DNA of 64,000 nt from Archangium gephyra (GTDB lineage: Bacteria; Myxococcota; Myxococcia; Myxococcales; Myxococcaceae), in contig QFQP01000040.1 in NCBI GenBank assembly GCA_003243425.1, positions 1-64,000 of the forward strand. Reading direction: 5' to 3'. Positions 44,401 through 52,457 of this stretch are shown here, piece by piece; position 1 is the first letter of the stretch, and each line of letters begins with the position of its first letter. Below the pieces are notes generated by a model. It did not search any database and was not told the DNA's origin. It saw only the letters and a list, made by a program, of their open reading frames with translations. Both the position numbers and the translations under genes were made by a program.

Positions 44401-44591
44401 TTGATCTGCGACTCGACCTCCGACGGGCCGGCGCCGCGGTACACGGTGGTCACCGCGACGAAGGGAAAGCTCACGTCGGGGAAGAGGTCGGTGCCGAGGC
44501 TCGACACGCCGACCAGGCCGAGCACCACCAGCAACAACGACAGCATGGTGGTGAAGACCGGGCGTTTGATTGAAAGGTCTGAGAGCGTCAT
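41457..44591 (-). CDS. RND-family inner-membrane efflux pump (HAE1/AcrB-like)
   Basis: The 1044-residue pump has twelve predicted membrane helices and two large periplasmic loops. Family hallmarks include FPDVSFPFVAVTTVYRGAGP near the N-terminus, the proton-relay Asp pair in LAIGLLIDDAVVVREA (about 405), VTKNAILLIDQT with the conserved Lys (about 935) and RLRPILMTSAAMAIGM-like end segment. It exports drugs or other small hydrophobic compounds with proton import. It is 14 bases downstream of the adaptor gene in one operon. Confidence 0.93.
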   Translation of the reverse strand: MTLSDLSIKRPVFTTMLSLLLVVLGLVGVSSLGTDLFPDVSFPFVAVTTVYRGAGPSEVESQINKPIEDAVAGIQGVDNIQSFARENVGLVFVQFKLTMPIDRAVQEVRDKVAGVQNLPKEADVPKVSRIDIGAAPILTYAVNADLESTKLRQLIKDRLEPSLAQIEGVAQVRALGGDTREIRVDVDLDKAKSAGIAPALVAERIGMENVDVPAGRFDLGPTELTVRSLGQFKTAEEIGLLPISRNTQLGTQVRLDEIATVTDGVSDRRTIARLNGKQAVMLEIIKQPGSNTVLVSDKVKEKLAELTPQMGHNFSTSLLIDSSVLIKENSHEVWVALIFGGFMAVLIILMFLLDVRGTFISSLALPTSVIGTFFVMYLLNYSLNQMTLLALSLAIGLLIDDAVVVREAITHRLEMGESPADAASKGTKDVFLAVLATTFSLVAVFVPVAFMPGMVGQFFKQFGLTISAAVIISMFISFTLDPMLSARLSKALGPDAHANEPKVAKFFRNTFEAMERFYARLLKWTLLNPWKTAVITLVIIGGSVGVSMTLGNDFMVPQDTSTFIVNLKLPEGASVEETERRTIQAEEMLREMPDVTDIYALVGADPNGMGGGANNVRFRVLTKPRGQRVMPTIREMKDAARERLNSLPATEVAMIDPPILEGVGDFFPVMIYVMGPEFDGLRDEANRIADTLRSMETPDGKKMLTDIRVVANPPKPELAIDIDRERASDNGLSAGALGMQLRLAMNGQVAGKLREGNEETDIVVRLTEKDRANPESLAMLEVFTPSGPRSIGDVASISIKEAPSVIERWNRQRRVMVLAAPSENASLGEVATRIKDEFTKNPPREGYSLFYDGMMKILGEQNASTAVVMVLAVIFLYMVLGSQFESFKHPITVMMSIPLALIGAGLALFITGWSLTLGAIIGLFLLVGLVTKNAILLIDQTLQNLRAGQELNEALLNAGPRRLRPILMTSAAMAIGMVPTAVGRGVGFEFRAPMAIGVIGGVITSTFLTLFVVPLLFSVFEKLTPKKFRIGKEEEAEVVAEPTP

Positions 44592-44604
44592 CGCTGTCCC
44601 TCGC

Positions 44605-45651
44605 TCAGCGGTTGGCCTTCGCGCCGTCCTGCAGCGCGGAGGTCGGATAGTCGACGACGGTCGTGACCGGGCTCTGCGGCACCACGGTCACGCTGGTGTT
44701 GGCGCGCTCCATCACGCTCACCGTCACCCGCTTGAGCGTGCCCGCGTCGTCGACGGTGAACACGTGATCGCCCCCGCTGGTGCCGAGCGCCGTGGAGGGA
44801 ATCACGATCGCCTGCCGCGCCTCACCCAATGGAATGGACACACGCGCCAACGTATTGGCCACGAAGCGGCCGTCGGCGTTGGGAATGGTGATCTCGAGCG
44901 GCACGCGGCGGGTCTGCGGGTCAGCCGACGGCAGCACGACCTTCACGGTGGCGTCGTCGGTCGCCGCACCGGAGCCGATGGCTTCGACGCGCACCTTGAG
45001 GCCCGCGTGCACGAACTGGCGCACCTTCTCGGGCACGGTCACCTTCAAGATGAGCGGGTCCAACTGCATCAGGATGAACACCGGCGTGCCGGGGCCCACC
45101 ATGCCACCCGGGTTGTCGGGCGCGTCGACCACCGTCGCGCCGAACGGAGCCGACAGGAAGTGTTTGCGCTGCCCGGCCCTGGCCTGCGCGAGCCCGGCCT
45201 GCGCCTGGAGCACCTGCGCCTTCGCCGCCTTGCCCTGCGTGTCGGCCTGACGGAACTGCAGATCAGACACGCTGCCTTCGGCCTTCAGCTTCTCGTTGCG
45301 CGCGGCCACGTCGAGCGCGAGCGCGGCGCCGGCTTCGGCAGCGGCCAGCCCGGCTTCGGCCTGCGCGACCTGGGCGTTGATGATCTCGGTGTCGAGATTT
45401 CCGAGCGCCTGACCGGGCTTCACCACGTCGCCCTTCGACACGCGGCTCGCCGACAGGCGGCCACCGACCTCGAAGCCCAGCGGCAACATGCGCGAGGGGC
45501 CCAGCTGACCGGTCACGTTCTCGCGCGCGTTGGCGGTGACGGGGCGCACGTTCACCACGCGCAACTTCGAGGCGGTGATGGCGCCTTCAGCGAACGCCGG
45601 AGCTGCAATCAACGCCAGGACGGCAATCGTCTTCTTCCACATGAGTTTCAT
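44605..45651 (-). CDS. RND periplasmic adaptor (membrane fusion protein)
   Basis: ATG 45651 overlaps the TetR stop (ATGA). The 348-residue exported protein (MKLMWKKTIAVLALIAAPAFA) has the adaptor order: barrel-sandwich halves (GDVVKPGQALGNLDTEII and FLSAPFGATVVDAPDNPGGMV), an Ala/Gln-rich coiled hairpin (about 85-140, VAQAEAGLAAAEAGAA) and a beta-barrel region (VPLEITIPNADGRFVANTLA). It bridges the pump and TolC channel. Confidence 0.9.
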   Translation of the reverse strand: MKLMWKKTIAVLALIAAPAFAEGAITASKLRVVNVRPVTANARENVTGQLGPSRMLPLGFEVGGRLSASRVSKGDVVKPGQALGNLDTEIINAQVAQAEAGLAAAEAGAALALDVAARNEKLKAEGSVSDLQFRQADTQGKAAKAQVLQAQAGLAQARAGQRKHFLSAPFGATVVDAPDNPGGMVGPGTPVFILMQLDPLILKVTVPEKVRQFVHAGLKVRVEAIGSGAATDDATVKVVLPSADPQTRRVPLEITIPNADGRFVANTLARVSIPLGEARQAIVIPSTALGTSGGDHVFTVDDAGTLKRVTVSVMERANTSVTVVPQSPVTTVVDYPTSALQDGAKANR

Positions 45652-46376
45652 CGCTTCTTCCGAGGGGAAACGGTCTTCTTCTTCGGTTCTGATTTCTTCT
45701 TCGCAGCGGCCGGCATGCGGCGCGGCGAGAGGCCTTCGGTGAGCACCGCCTGAAGCGCGCCGACCCACGGCGTGAAGTCGGGCTTCTCGGGCAGGTCGAC
45801 CAGCTTGCGCGCCATCATCATGTACGTGCCGACCACCATGTGGCCGAGCAGGTCGCCGGGAACGTCGTCGCGAATGAGCCGCGCCTTCATCAGCGCGCCG
45901 CACTCGCGCGAGACGCGGGCGACCTGCGCGTCGATGAGCTCCCACAGCACGCCTTCGAACTCGGTGCCCGACGAGCCGCGCAGCAGCACCGCGCACACGT
46001 CGCGCCATTCCCAGAGCAGCTCGAGCAACGCGAGGTCTTCCCGGCGGTCGACCGCGGCCACGGCGTTGCCCCACGAGATGCCGTTGATGCGCTTGCCGCT
46101 CATCTCCGTGCGGTACGCCTCGTCGCGCGAGTTGGCGTGCACCGTCACGTGCTCCATCAGCTCGGTGACCAGCGACCGGAACAGCGCTTCTTTGCTCTCG
46201 AAGTGCAGGTAGAAGGCGCCCTTCGAGAGGCCGCACGCAGCGGTGATGTCTTCGACCCGCGCGCGCATCAGGCCGTTCTTGACGAACTCGCGCCGCGCGG
46301 CGGCGATGAGAGAGCTTCTGGCGTTGGGATCAGCGATTCGAGCCACGGTGACGCGCGTCAGTAACCCACGAGTCAT
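45648..46376 (-). CDS. TetR-family regulator of the efflux operon
   Basis: I start it at ATG 46376 (242 residues); upstream codons add a tail with no support. The N-terminal helix-turn-helix is at about 22-65 (RREFVKNGLMRARVEDITAA, CGLSKGAFYLHFESKEALF). The C-terminal ligand domain ends in a Lys/Arg-rich tail. It is the first gene of the TetR-adaptor-pump-TolC operon and probably represses it. A TCAG...CTGA inverted repeat lies 29 bases upstream. Confidence 0.88.
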   Translation of the reverse strand: MTRGLLTRVTVARIADPNARSSLIAAARREFVKNGLMRARVEDITAACGLSKGAFYLHFESKEALFRSLVTELMEHVTVHANSRDEAYRTEMSGKRINGISWGNAVAAVDRREDLALLELLWEWRDVCAVLLRGSSGTEFEGVLWELIDAQVARVSRECGALMKARLIRDDVPGDLLGHMVVGTYMMMARKLVDLPEKPDFTPWVGALQAVLTEGLSPRRMPAAAKKKSEPKKKTVSPRKKR

Positions 46377-46404
46377 AAATTTCCATCTGTTTCTGAACCG
46401 TGGG

Positions 46405-46417
46405 TCAGGAATTCTGA
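46405..46417. promoter_or_regulatory. possible TetR operator
   Basis: TCAGGAATTCTGA has inverted arms TCAG/CTGA and near-symmetric AATT centre. It lies between the divergent TetR and VWA lipoprotein genes. It is short for a TetR operator, so this is tentative. Confidence 0.3.
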
Positions 46418-46477
46418 TGGCTCCGTCCACGTAGCCAGAAAATTGCGCCGTCGACCGACGGAACTACCTTGGCCCAC

Positions 46478-47563
46478 ATGCGCAACAACCTGATCAGCCT
46501 CTGTGTCGCGGTGTCGCTCGCAGCCTGCGGGCCGGCGGTGGTGGACGAGTTGAGCGAGAAGAAGAACGGCCGTTGTCTGTCTCTTTCCGAGCCGGAGGGC
46601 AGCTCGGGCCTGACGACGGGCATGCCCTCGCGCGTGTCGTGGCTGTTCAAGGTGGACACCTGCGGCGGTGAACCGGTCGCGGGGCTCACGGGCGCGCAGT
46701 TCGAGATCTACGAAGACGGCAAGAAGGTCAGCGCCTTCGAATCGCAGCAGCGCGTGGCGCCGAAGGGTGAGCGCTTCCGTCTCTATTCGGTGGTGCTGCT
46801 CGACCTGTCGGGCTCGATGCTGCGCTCCGGCGACTTCCCTGCCCTGCAGACGGCGGCGGCGCGCTACCTCGACACGGCGCTCGCCGATGGTGGCGATGGT
46901 CACCGCGTGGCGTTGATGACCTTCGATGGCCGCGCGCAGCCGCAGGTGCTGGTGCCGTACACCTCGAACCGCGCGACGCTCCAGGCCGGGCTCGATTCGT
47001 TGTCGGTGACCGAGTGCCGCGCGTCGGCTGATTGTTCGGCGTTCCCCGAGCGGAAGACGTGCGCGGGTTGGCGCTGCGTCGATGATTCGACGAACCTGAA
47101 TGGTGCGGTGGTCGGTGCGGTGGGCGCGCTGCAGTCGGAGCTGGACAACAGCGAGGTCGCCTGGCGCGACGGTGCGCTGGTCATCTTCACCGACGGTACG
47201 GATCAGGCGGCGCGCATCTCGGCGGCTGACGCGAAGCGCGCGGTGACCTCGTCGAAGGCGCACGTGTTCACGGTCGGCCTCGGCGGCGAGGTCGACGAAG
47301 CGGCGCTGAAGGCCTTCGGTAAAGACGGCTACTGGCCGGTCACCAAGGCGGAGCAGTTGAGCTCTGCGTTCACCGAGATCGCCGCGCGCGTGTCAGGGCT
47401 CGCCAACCGCTTCTACGTGCTCGAGTACTGCTCGCCGAAGCGCAACGGCACGCACGCGCTCGAGGTGAAGGTGGTCGTCGAGACGGAACGTGACGGCAAG
47501 CTGACGGGCACCCTGTCGAGTCAGTTCGACGCGACGGGCTTCGAGTCTGGCTGTGAGCTCTGA
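46478..47563 (+). CDS. lipoprotein with a von Willebrand factor A domain
   Basis: ATG 46478 opens a lipoprotein signal (MRNNLISLCVAVSLAAC, Cys 17). The 361-residue product has a short beta domain (GEPVAGLTGAQFEIYEDGKK) and then a VWA fold (about 100-300): the MIDAS motif VVLLDLSGSML, a Thr/Asp pair in DGALVIFTDGTDQ and a Cys-rich loop (CRASADCSAFPERKTCAGWRC). It probably binds a surface partner through a metal ion. The next gene overlaps its end. Confidence 0.85.
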   Translation: MRNNLISLCVAVSLAACGPAVVDELSEKKNGRCLSLSEPEGSSGLTTGMPSRVSWLFKVDTCGGEPVAGLTGAQFEIYEDGKKVSAFESQQRVAPKGERFRLYSVVLLDLSGSMLRSGDFPALQTAAARYLDTALADGGDGHRVALMTFDGRAQPQVLVPYTSNRATLQAGLDSLSVTECRASADCSAFPERKTCAGWRCVDDSTNLNGAVVGAVGALQSELDNSEVAWRDGALVIFTDGTDQAARISAADAKRAVTSSKAHVFTVGLGGEVDEAALKAFGKDGYWPVTKAEQLSSAFTEIAARVSGLANRFYVLEYCSPKRNGTHALEVKVVVETERDGKLTGTLSSQFDATGFESGCEL

Positions 47564-48047
47564 GCTTTCGGCAGCGTCGAAGAAGAAGATCGCGCAGCTC
47601 AAGGCGAGCGCGCGCTTCAAGCGCTATGACAAGAAGTCACAGACCTCTGAGCTGGCTGAGCTCACCGAGACCCTGCTTCGGCATCAGCGAGTGGAAGCGG
47701 CGTTCGACAATCACACCATCGACGATGACTACCTGATGTCGCTCACGATTCACGACGGCGGCGTTCTCGGCGCGTGGCGACTGCTGTCGCTCGTAGAGAG
47801 TGAAGCGCTCGAGATCGGCGAGACGAACACCGCGGAGCTGAAGGCTGTCGCGAAGAACTACGCGAAGGCCAATGTGGAGGGCTACTCGAAGACGTGGCTC
47901 TTCGCGGTCGGCAAAGGTGGCCGCGCGCTCGGCTTTCTCGCCGACTTTCGTGGCTACGTGTTCGAGCTCGGCGCGAACGGGAAGACGAAGCGAATCGCGG
48001 AGACGTATCTCGACTGGCTCGAGGCGGTCGTCGAAGCGGCCGACTGA
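47553..48047 (+). CDS. cytoplasmic protein of unknown function
   Basis: The start GTG 47553 lies 11 bases inside the VWA lipoprotein gene, so the two are likely co-translated. The 164-residue product begins with a Lys/Ser-rich helix (SAASKKKIAQLKASARFKRY), and has a mixed alpha/beta body (LMSLTIHDGGVLGAWRLLSL, GRALGFLADFRGYVFELG) ending in an acidic helix. A knob like that of SMI1/KNR4-type proteins crossed my mind but I cannot show it. Confidence 0.6.
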   Translation: MSSELSAASKKKIAQLKASARFKRYDKKSQTSELAELTETLLRHQRVEAAFDNHTIDDDYLMSLTIHDGGVLGAWRLLSLVESEALEIGETNTAELKAVAKNYAKANVEGYSKTWLFAVGKGGRALGFLADFRGYVFELGANGKTKRIAETYLDWLEAVVEAAD

Positions 48048-48067
48048 AGCTCCTCCGGCATTGAGTA

Positions 48068-48085
48068 AGTTGACCTGCGTCAACT
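48068..48085 (+). promoter_or_regulatory. operator-like inverted repeat before the MarR-GNAT gene
   Basis: AGTTGAC-CTGC-GTCAACT is a perfect seven-base inverted repeat ending 12 bases before the GTG start. It is well placed for MarR-type self-repression. Confidence 0.6.
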
Positions 48086-48097
48086 AAGTGCCATTCC

Positions 48098-48979
48098 GTG
48101 ACTTCACGAGCTGCAGACACCCTGCGCGTCTTCAACCGCTTCTACACACGGCTGGTCGGCGTGCTGAACGACGAGCACCTCGGCACCGGTCTGCCGCTCG
48201 GCGAAGCGCGAATGCTGTTCGAGATCGGCCAGCTCGCGCCCATCGAAGCGCGTGGGCTGGAAACGCACCTCGCGCTCGACGCGGGCTACGTGAGTCGCCA
48301 AATCGCCGCGCTCGAAAGGCGCGGGCTGATCAGCCGCAAGGCCGCGCCCCACGACACGCGCCGCAAACGCATCTCGCTCACCGCCAGGGGGAAGAAGAAG
48401 CTCGCGCAGCTCGACGCCGTGTCGGATCACGCCGCGCAGCAGTTGGTGAAGAAGCTCGACGCCGCGAAGCAGGAACGGCTGATCAACGCGATGCTCGAAG
48501 TGCAGCGACTCCTCGACGACGAACCCGACATCGAAGATGAACCGGCCGATTCGGTGGAAGCACGCGCGTGCCTCAACGCGTACTTCGCAGAGCTCGAGCG
48601 CCGCTTCCCCGAAGGCTTCGATGCTTCCGCCAGTGTGAGCGCCGATGTTCATGAAGTGACACCGCCGCGCGGTGCGTTCGTGGTGGTGCGCGTCGGAGGA
48701 CGGCCTCGCGGCTGTGGCGCAGTGAAAGTGCTGAACGACGGCTTCGGTGAAGTGAAACGCATGTGGATTCACCCCGAACTGCGCGGCCGTGGAATGGGCC
48801 GACGGCTGCTCGAAGCACTCGAGGCGCGCGCGAAGTCACTCGGCGTCAAGCGCGTGCGGCTCGACACCAGCGCGCATCTTCCCGAGGCCATTCGGCTCTA
48901 CGTGGGGGCCGGCTACCGCGAAATTCCCGCGTACAACGACAACGCGTACGCTGCGCACTGGTTCGAGAAGAAGGTGTAA
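48098..48979 (+). CDS. MarR-type regulator fused to a GNAT acetyltransferase
   Basis: The 293-residue product starts at GTG 48098. Residues about 10-145 form a MarR winged helix (ALDAGYVSRQIAALERRGLI, APHDTRRKRISLTARG). Residues about 150-293 are a GNAT acetyltransferase with the acetyl-CoA loop VKRMWIHPELRGRGMGRRLL (R/Q-x-x-G-x-G/A). Such fusions are a known class of bifunctional regulators. An operator-like palindrome precedes it, and an MFS exporter follows eight bases later, so it probably controls that exporter. Confidence 0.9.
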   Translation: MTSRAADTLRVFNRFYTRLVGVLNDEHLGTGLPLGEARMLFEIGQLAPIEARGLETHLALDAGYVSRQIAALERRGLISRKAAPHDTRRKRISLTARGKKKLAQLDAVSDHAAQQLVKKLDAAKQERLINAMLEVQRLLDDEPDIEDEPADSVEARACLNAYFAELERRFPEGFDASASVSADVHEVTPPRGAFVVVRVGGRPRGCGAVKVLNDGFGEVKRMWIHPELRGRGMGRRLLEALEARAKSLGVKRVRLDTSAHLPEAIRLYVGAGYREIPAYNDNAYAAHWFEKKV

Positions 48980-48987
48980 GGGCGCGC

Positions 48988-50133
48988 ATGCAGTCAGAAG
49001 CCCGCTGGGGCGCGGTGTTCTCCATCGCGTTCACCATCTCCGCGTTGATCACCGCTGAGTTGTTGCCGGTGAGCGTGCTCACGCCGATGGCGTCGGGGCT
49101 GTCGGTCTCCGAAGGTCTCGCAGGGCAATCCCTCACGGCCACCGCATTCGTCGCCATCTTCGCGAGCCTGATGATGACGCGGGTGACGAAGGGCATCGAC
49201 CGCCGCGTGGTGGTGATGGCGATGACCGCGGTGATGGTGCTGTCGAACGTGCTCGTCGCGGCGGCTCCGAACTTCGTGGCGTTGATGCTGGGCCGACTGC
49301 TGCTCGGCATTTCGCTCGGCGGTTTCTGGTCGATGGCGGCGTCGCTCACCATGCGACTGGTCCCCGAAGAAGACGTGCCCCGCGCGTTGTCCATCGTCTT
49401 CGGCGGCGTGAGTGTGTCGCTGGTCATCGCGGCGCCCATCGGCACGATGTTGGAGGCCGCGTTGAGCTGGCGTGCCGCGTTCTGGTTCGCGGTCCTCGTC
49501 GGGGTCATCGCGCTGTTGTGGCAGTGGCGAACGCTGCCTTCGCTGCCCGCGCCCGACGACGCCCCGACGGGTGTGTGGCCGGTGACGAAGCGGCCCGGCG
49601 TGGCGATGGCGATGCTCTGCGTGCTCCTCTCGTTCGCCGGGCAGTTCGCGTTCTTCACGTACATGCGCCCGTTTCTCGAACAGCAGGCGCACTGCGACGT
49701 GACGGAGCTGACGACGCTCCTGTTGATCTTCGGCGTGGCGAACTTCATCGGCACTTCGGCGTCGTCGCGCGTGCTCGGCAAGAAGCTGGTGACCACGTTG
49801 ATGCTCGCGCCGTTCTCGCTCGTGGTGTGGGCGCTGGCGTTGATGTTCTTCGCGACGTCGCCGGTGACGGCGGGCGTGTTGCTGGTGCCGTGGGGGCTCT
49901 CGTTCGCGGTGGTGCCGGTGGGCTGGTCGACGTGGATCACCCGCAACGTTCCCGACGACGCCGAGAACGCGGGCGGGCTCCAGGTGGCGACGATTCAGCT
50001 CGCGAACACCGCGGGTGCGGCGATTGGTGGGGTGGCGCTCGAGAGCGGAGGTGTGGCGGCGCCGCTGGTGGTCGCAGCGGTCGTGTTGTTCATCGCCGGT
50101 GCGCTGGTGTGGCGATTCTTGCCCCGAAGCTGA
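48988..50133 (+). CDS. MFS transporter, NepI/AraJ-like exporter
   Basis: The 381-residue protein has twelve hydrophobic helices. It opens MQSEARWGAVFSIAFTISAL and carries the MFS motif-A-like loop SLMMTRVTKGIDRRVVV and LGRLLLGISLGGFWSMAASL typical of the DHA1 NepI/AraJ group that exports purine ribonucleosides or sugars. It follows the MarR-GNAT regulator in the same direction and is probably the exporter under its control. Confidence 0.85.
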   Translation: MQSEARWGAVFSIAFTISALITAELLPVSVLTPMASGLSVSEGLAGQSLTATAFVAIFASLMMTRVTKGIDRRVVVMAMTAVMVLSNVLVAAAPNFVALMLGRLLLGISLGGFWSMAASLTMRLVPEEDVPRALSIVFGGVSVSLVIAAPIGTMLEAALSWRAAFWFAVLVGVIALLWQWRTLPSLPAPDDAPTGVWPVTKRPGVAMAMLCVLLSFAGQFAFFTYMRPFLEQQAHCDVTELTTLLLIFGVANFIGTSASSRVLGKKLVTTLMLAPFSLVVWALALMFFATSPVTAGVLLVPWGLSFAVVPVGWSTWITRNVPDDAENAGGLQVATIQLANTAGAAIGGVALESGGVAAPLVVAAVVLFIAGALVWRFLPRS

Positions 50134-50153
50134 GCACCGAAGGGAAGGCGTGC

Positions 50154-50743
50154 ATGAAGCGGTGGCTGGTCGTGGCGGTCGTGATGGCGGCGGCGTTGGT
50201 GAGGTTGGTGATCTGGCTCGGGGACAGCGACGTCGCGACGGAGCCGCAAGCGAGCTCCGGGACGAATGAACGCGTCCCCCGTCGTGATGCAATCGAAGTG
50301 GAACGAGCCCATCACGGCGCGTGGCTCACGACGGTTGAGCGACGTGGTGTCGCGCGACGGTGCGCCGGTGTCTGGCGTCATCGTCACTTCGCTGCAGGCC
50401 CATGGCGCCGATGTGCTCTCGGACCTGCCGTGTGAGTACGACAACCACTGCGGCCAGAAGCTGCTGCAGTGCGCATCCGCCGCAGATGGTCGACGTCGCC
50501 GGCCAGCCGCAGTCCGTGACCTTCAAGCCCGCGGTCACCAACGTCGAGGTGATGTTGATGGGTGACGCGTCGCTGCGCGTGATGCTGGTGAACGGTCGGG
50601 GGCTCGACCCGAAAGCGTTCATGGCGACGGTTGGCTCGATGACGACGGTGCCTGCGAAGGTGGGCGCACCGACACCGGTGAAGCCGTGCGAGTCGAACGC
50701 AAGCCGCAGTGGCAAACGATGCCCGACTTCCGACCGTGATTAA
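50154..50743 (+). pseudogene. exported protein gene broken by two frameshifts
   Basis: ATG 50154 follows GAAGGGAAGG and opens a signal anchor (MKRWLVVAVVMAAALVRLVI). After about 40 codons the coding frame moves +1, at a C5 run near 50276 (SPVVMQSKWNEPITARGSRR ... GAPVSGVIVTSLQAHG). It moves +1 again near 50478 (HPPQMVDVAGQPQSVTF ... to 50743). The middle resembles a carboxypeptidase-regulatory-like beta domain. Removing one base at each point restores a single product of about 195 residues. It is either decayed or mis-assembled. Confidence 0.5.
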
Positions 50744-51585
50744 CGCGAACACTGCGGCGCGTAGGTGAGCCGCAGCGTGCGCCCGGGTTCTGGCGCGTAG
50801 AGCACTTCGAACGACACCGCGTTGATGGACGACGCGTAGCTCCAGATGCGGCTGTTGAAAACCGGGTCTGGATCCCGTTGCGGAATTTCGAGGGCGTCGA
50901 TGAACACCTTCAACGGTGCGCGCTCGAGGTCGGGGAACTCGGCCAGGTAATGAATGGTTCGGTAACCGGAGATCGCGGTCTTGCCGATCCGCTCGAACGC
51001 CCAGCTCGGCGAGCAGATGTCTTCTTTCATGCCGTTCGAGAAAGCGACGAACGCGCTCAACGTGCCGGTGTCGCGCGTGCCGCCGCACACCAATCCTGAA
51101 GTGAAGCGCGCGTACACACCCACGAACGTCTCCTTCGGCGTGACGTCACGAATGCGTGTGAACAACTCCGACGACGGCGCCTTCGTCTGGTCCGGACCGG
51201 CGGTGACGCACAACACCAGCAGCGCCGCGTCTGCCCGGCGGAAGCCGCCCATGTGCTGCGGGTCGTCTCGCAACGGAGGTTCGAACGCGGCAGCGATGGC
51301 CTCGAGACATGAAGACGGCGCGGTCTGCATGCCCCGGTGTGCTGCGTAGGCCAGCAGTTCCGTCGTGGTGGGCTCGGTCAACCAACCGGTGCGCAACCTC
51401 CCCTGCTCGCTCGCGGCCGTCGAAGTCGACGTCACCGCGTACTTCGGCTTCGCACCGTTGGCCGACAGGTACGCGTGGACTTCGCCGATGGCGACCGTTC
51501 CGAAGTCGACCGCGAAGAGCTGCTCGCGACCGACCGGGTCGGAACAGGACAGGAAGAGTGCGACCACCACCAACGCTCGCCACAT
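50740..51585 (-). CDS. lipoprotein related to the C-terminus of the 29355 lipoprotein
   Basis: ATG 51585 gives MWRALVVVALFLSCSDPVG (lipobox Cys 14). The 281-residue product has a beta-rich N-terminal part (LFAVDFGTVAIGEVHAYLS) and a VWA-like central region (ADAALLVLCVTAGPDQTKAP). A tail around SYASSINAVSFEVLYAPEPG matches the end of the larger lipoprotein at 29355 (SYDASMNAVVFAP). Likely a surface protein with an altered metal-binding fold. Unknown function. Confidence 0.7.
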   Translation of the reverse strand: MWRALVVVALFLSCSDPVGREQLFAVDFGTVAIGEVHAYLSANGAKPKYAVTSTSTAASEQGRLRTGWLTEPTTTELLAYAAHRGMQTAPSSCLEAIAAAFEPPLRDDPQHMGGFRRADAALLVLCVTAGPDQTKAPSSELFTRIRDVTPKETFVGVYARFTSGLVCGGTRDTGTLSAFVAFSNGMKEDICSPSWAFERIGKTAISGYRTIHYLAEFPDLERAPLKVFIDALEIPQRDPDPVFNSRIWSYASSINAVSFEVLYAPEPGRTLRLTYAPQCSR

Positions 51586-51632
51586 ATGCAGACCGTCGTG
51601 TTTTCTGGCCCCGCTTCGCACGGAGCGGGCAT

Positions 51633-52457
51633 TCAGTGTTGGCAGGTGGGACAGAAATACGTCGAGCGCGCGGCCTCGCCTTCTTTGAAGAAGAGGACCG
51701 CGTCACCGCACTTTCGGCACTTCTCGCCGCCTCGCCCGTAGACCCACAGCGAGCCCGCGGGGTTCTCGCTGCGCGTCGTTCGACGAAGGCCCGTGTAGGT
51801 GACGATGCCTTCGCCACCGATGGTGATGTTCGCCTTCATCAGCTTCCGCGCCGTGGTGAAGAGCGCCTCGCGCGTGGCGTCGTCGAGCGTCGACTGCGGC
51901 CGGCGCGGGTCCACTCCGCACAGGAAACACGTCTCGCTCTTGTAGACGTTGCCGATGCCAGCGCTCACCTTCTGGTCGAGCAGCACTTCACCGATCGGCC
52001 GCGCGCCCTGCGCCTTCATGCGCTGCATCGCCGCCTGCAAATCGAACTCGTCACCGAGCAGGTCCGGCCCCAGCTTCGTCAGCGCGGGGTGCCGTTCCAT
52101 CTTCTCCGTCGCGAGCAACTCGATGACGGGAACGTCGAAGCCCACGGCGATGAATGCCGCTGTCTCCACGAGCACGCGCCTGGCCCACTTCGGCCGCTGC
52201 CACGCTTCGCCGTGCCGGTAGATGTGCCAGCTGCCGTTCATGCGCATGTGCGTGCGCAACGTGAAGCCGTTGCTGAAGTCGATGAGCGAGTGTTTGCCGA
52301 CCGCGCGCACGCCCAGCACCGTGCTTCCGACGACAGGGTGCTGATCAGCCATCGCCGTCGGCTGCGCGAACTCGCACTCGAAGCGCGTGACCACCTGACC
52401 GCTCAACGCGCGATGCAGCGTCTTGCTCGCGCGAAGAATCGTGTCGCCTTCAGGCAT
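51633..52457 (-). CDS. nei: Fpg/Nei-family DNA glycosylase (endonuclease VIII type)
   Basis: ATG 52457 gives MPEGDTILRASKTLHRAL, where Pro2 and Glu3 are the catalytic residues after Met removal. The 274-residue enzyme has the helix-two-turn-helix (about 160-205, LLDQKVSAGIGNVYKSE) and a C-terminal zinc finger (CRKCG ... CPTCQ, about 243-272). It excises oxidised pyrimidines and nicks the DNA. Its start overlaps the stop of the Lhr helicase gene, so DNA-repair genes are coupled. Confidence 0.92.
   Translation of the reverse strand: MPEGDTILRASKTLHRALSGQVVTRFECEFAQPTAMADQHPVVGSTVLGVRAVGKHSLIDFSNGFTLRTHMRMNGSWHIYRHGEAWQRPKWARRVLVETAAFIAVGFDVPVIELLATEKMERHPALTKLGPDLLGDEFDLQAAMQRMKAQGARPIGEVLLDQKVSAGIGNVYKSETCFLCGVDPRRPQSTLDDATREALFTTARKLMKANITIGGEGIVTYTGLRRTTRSENPAGSLWVYGRGGEKCRKCGDAVLFFKEGEAARSTYFCPTCQH

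Noticed and set aside
42711..44573. 620-codon open frame opposite the RND pump
   Set aside because: Its composition (His, Arg, Asp, Glu) is that of a mirrored high-GC gene. The pump on the other strand has full-length motifs.
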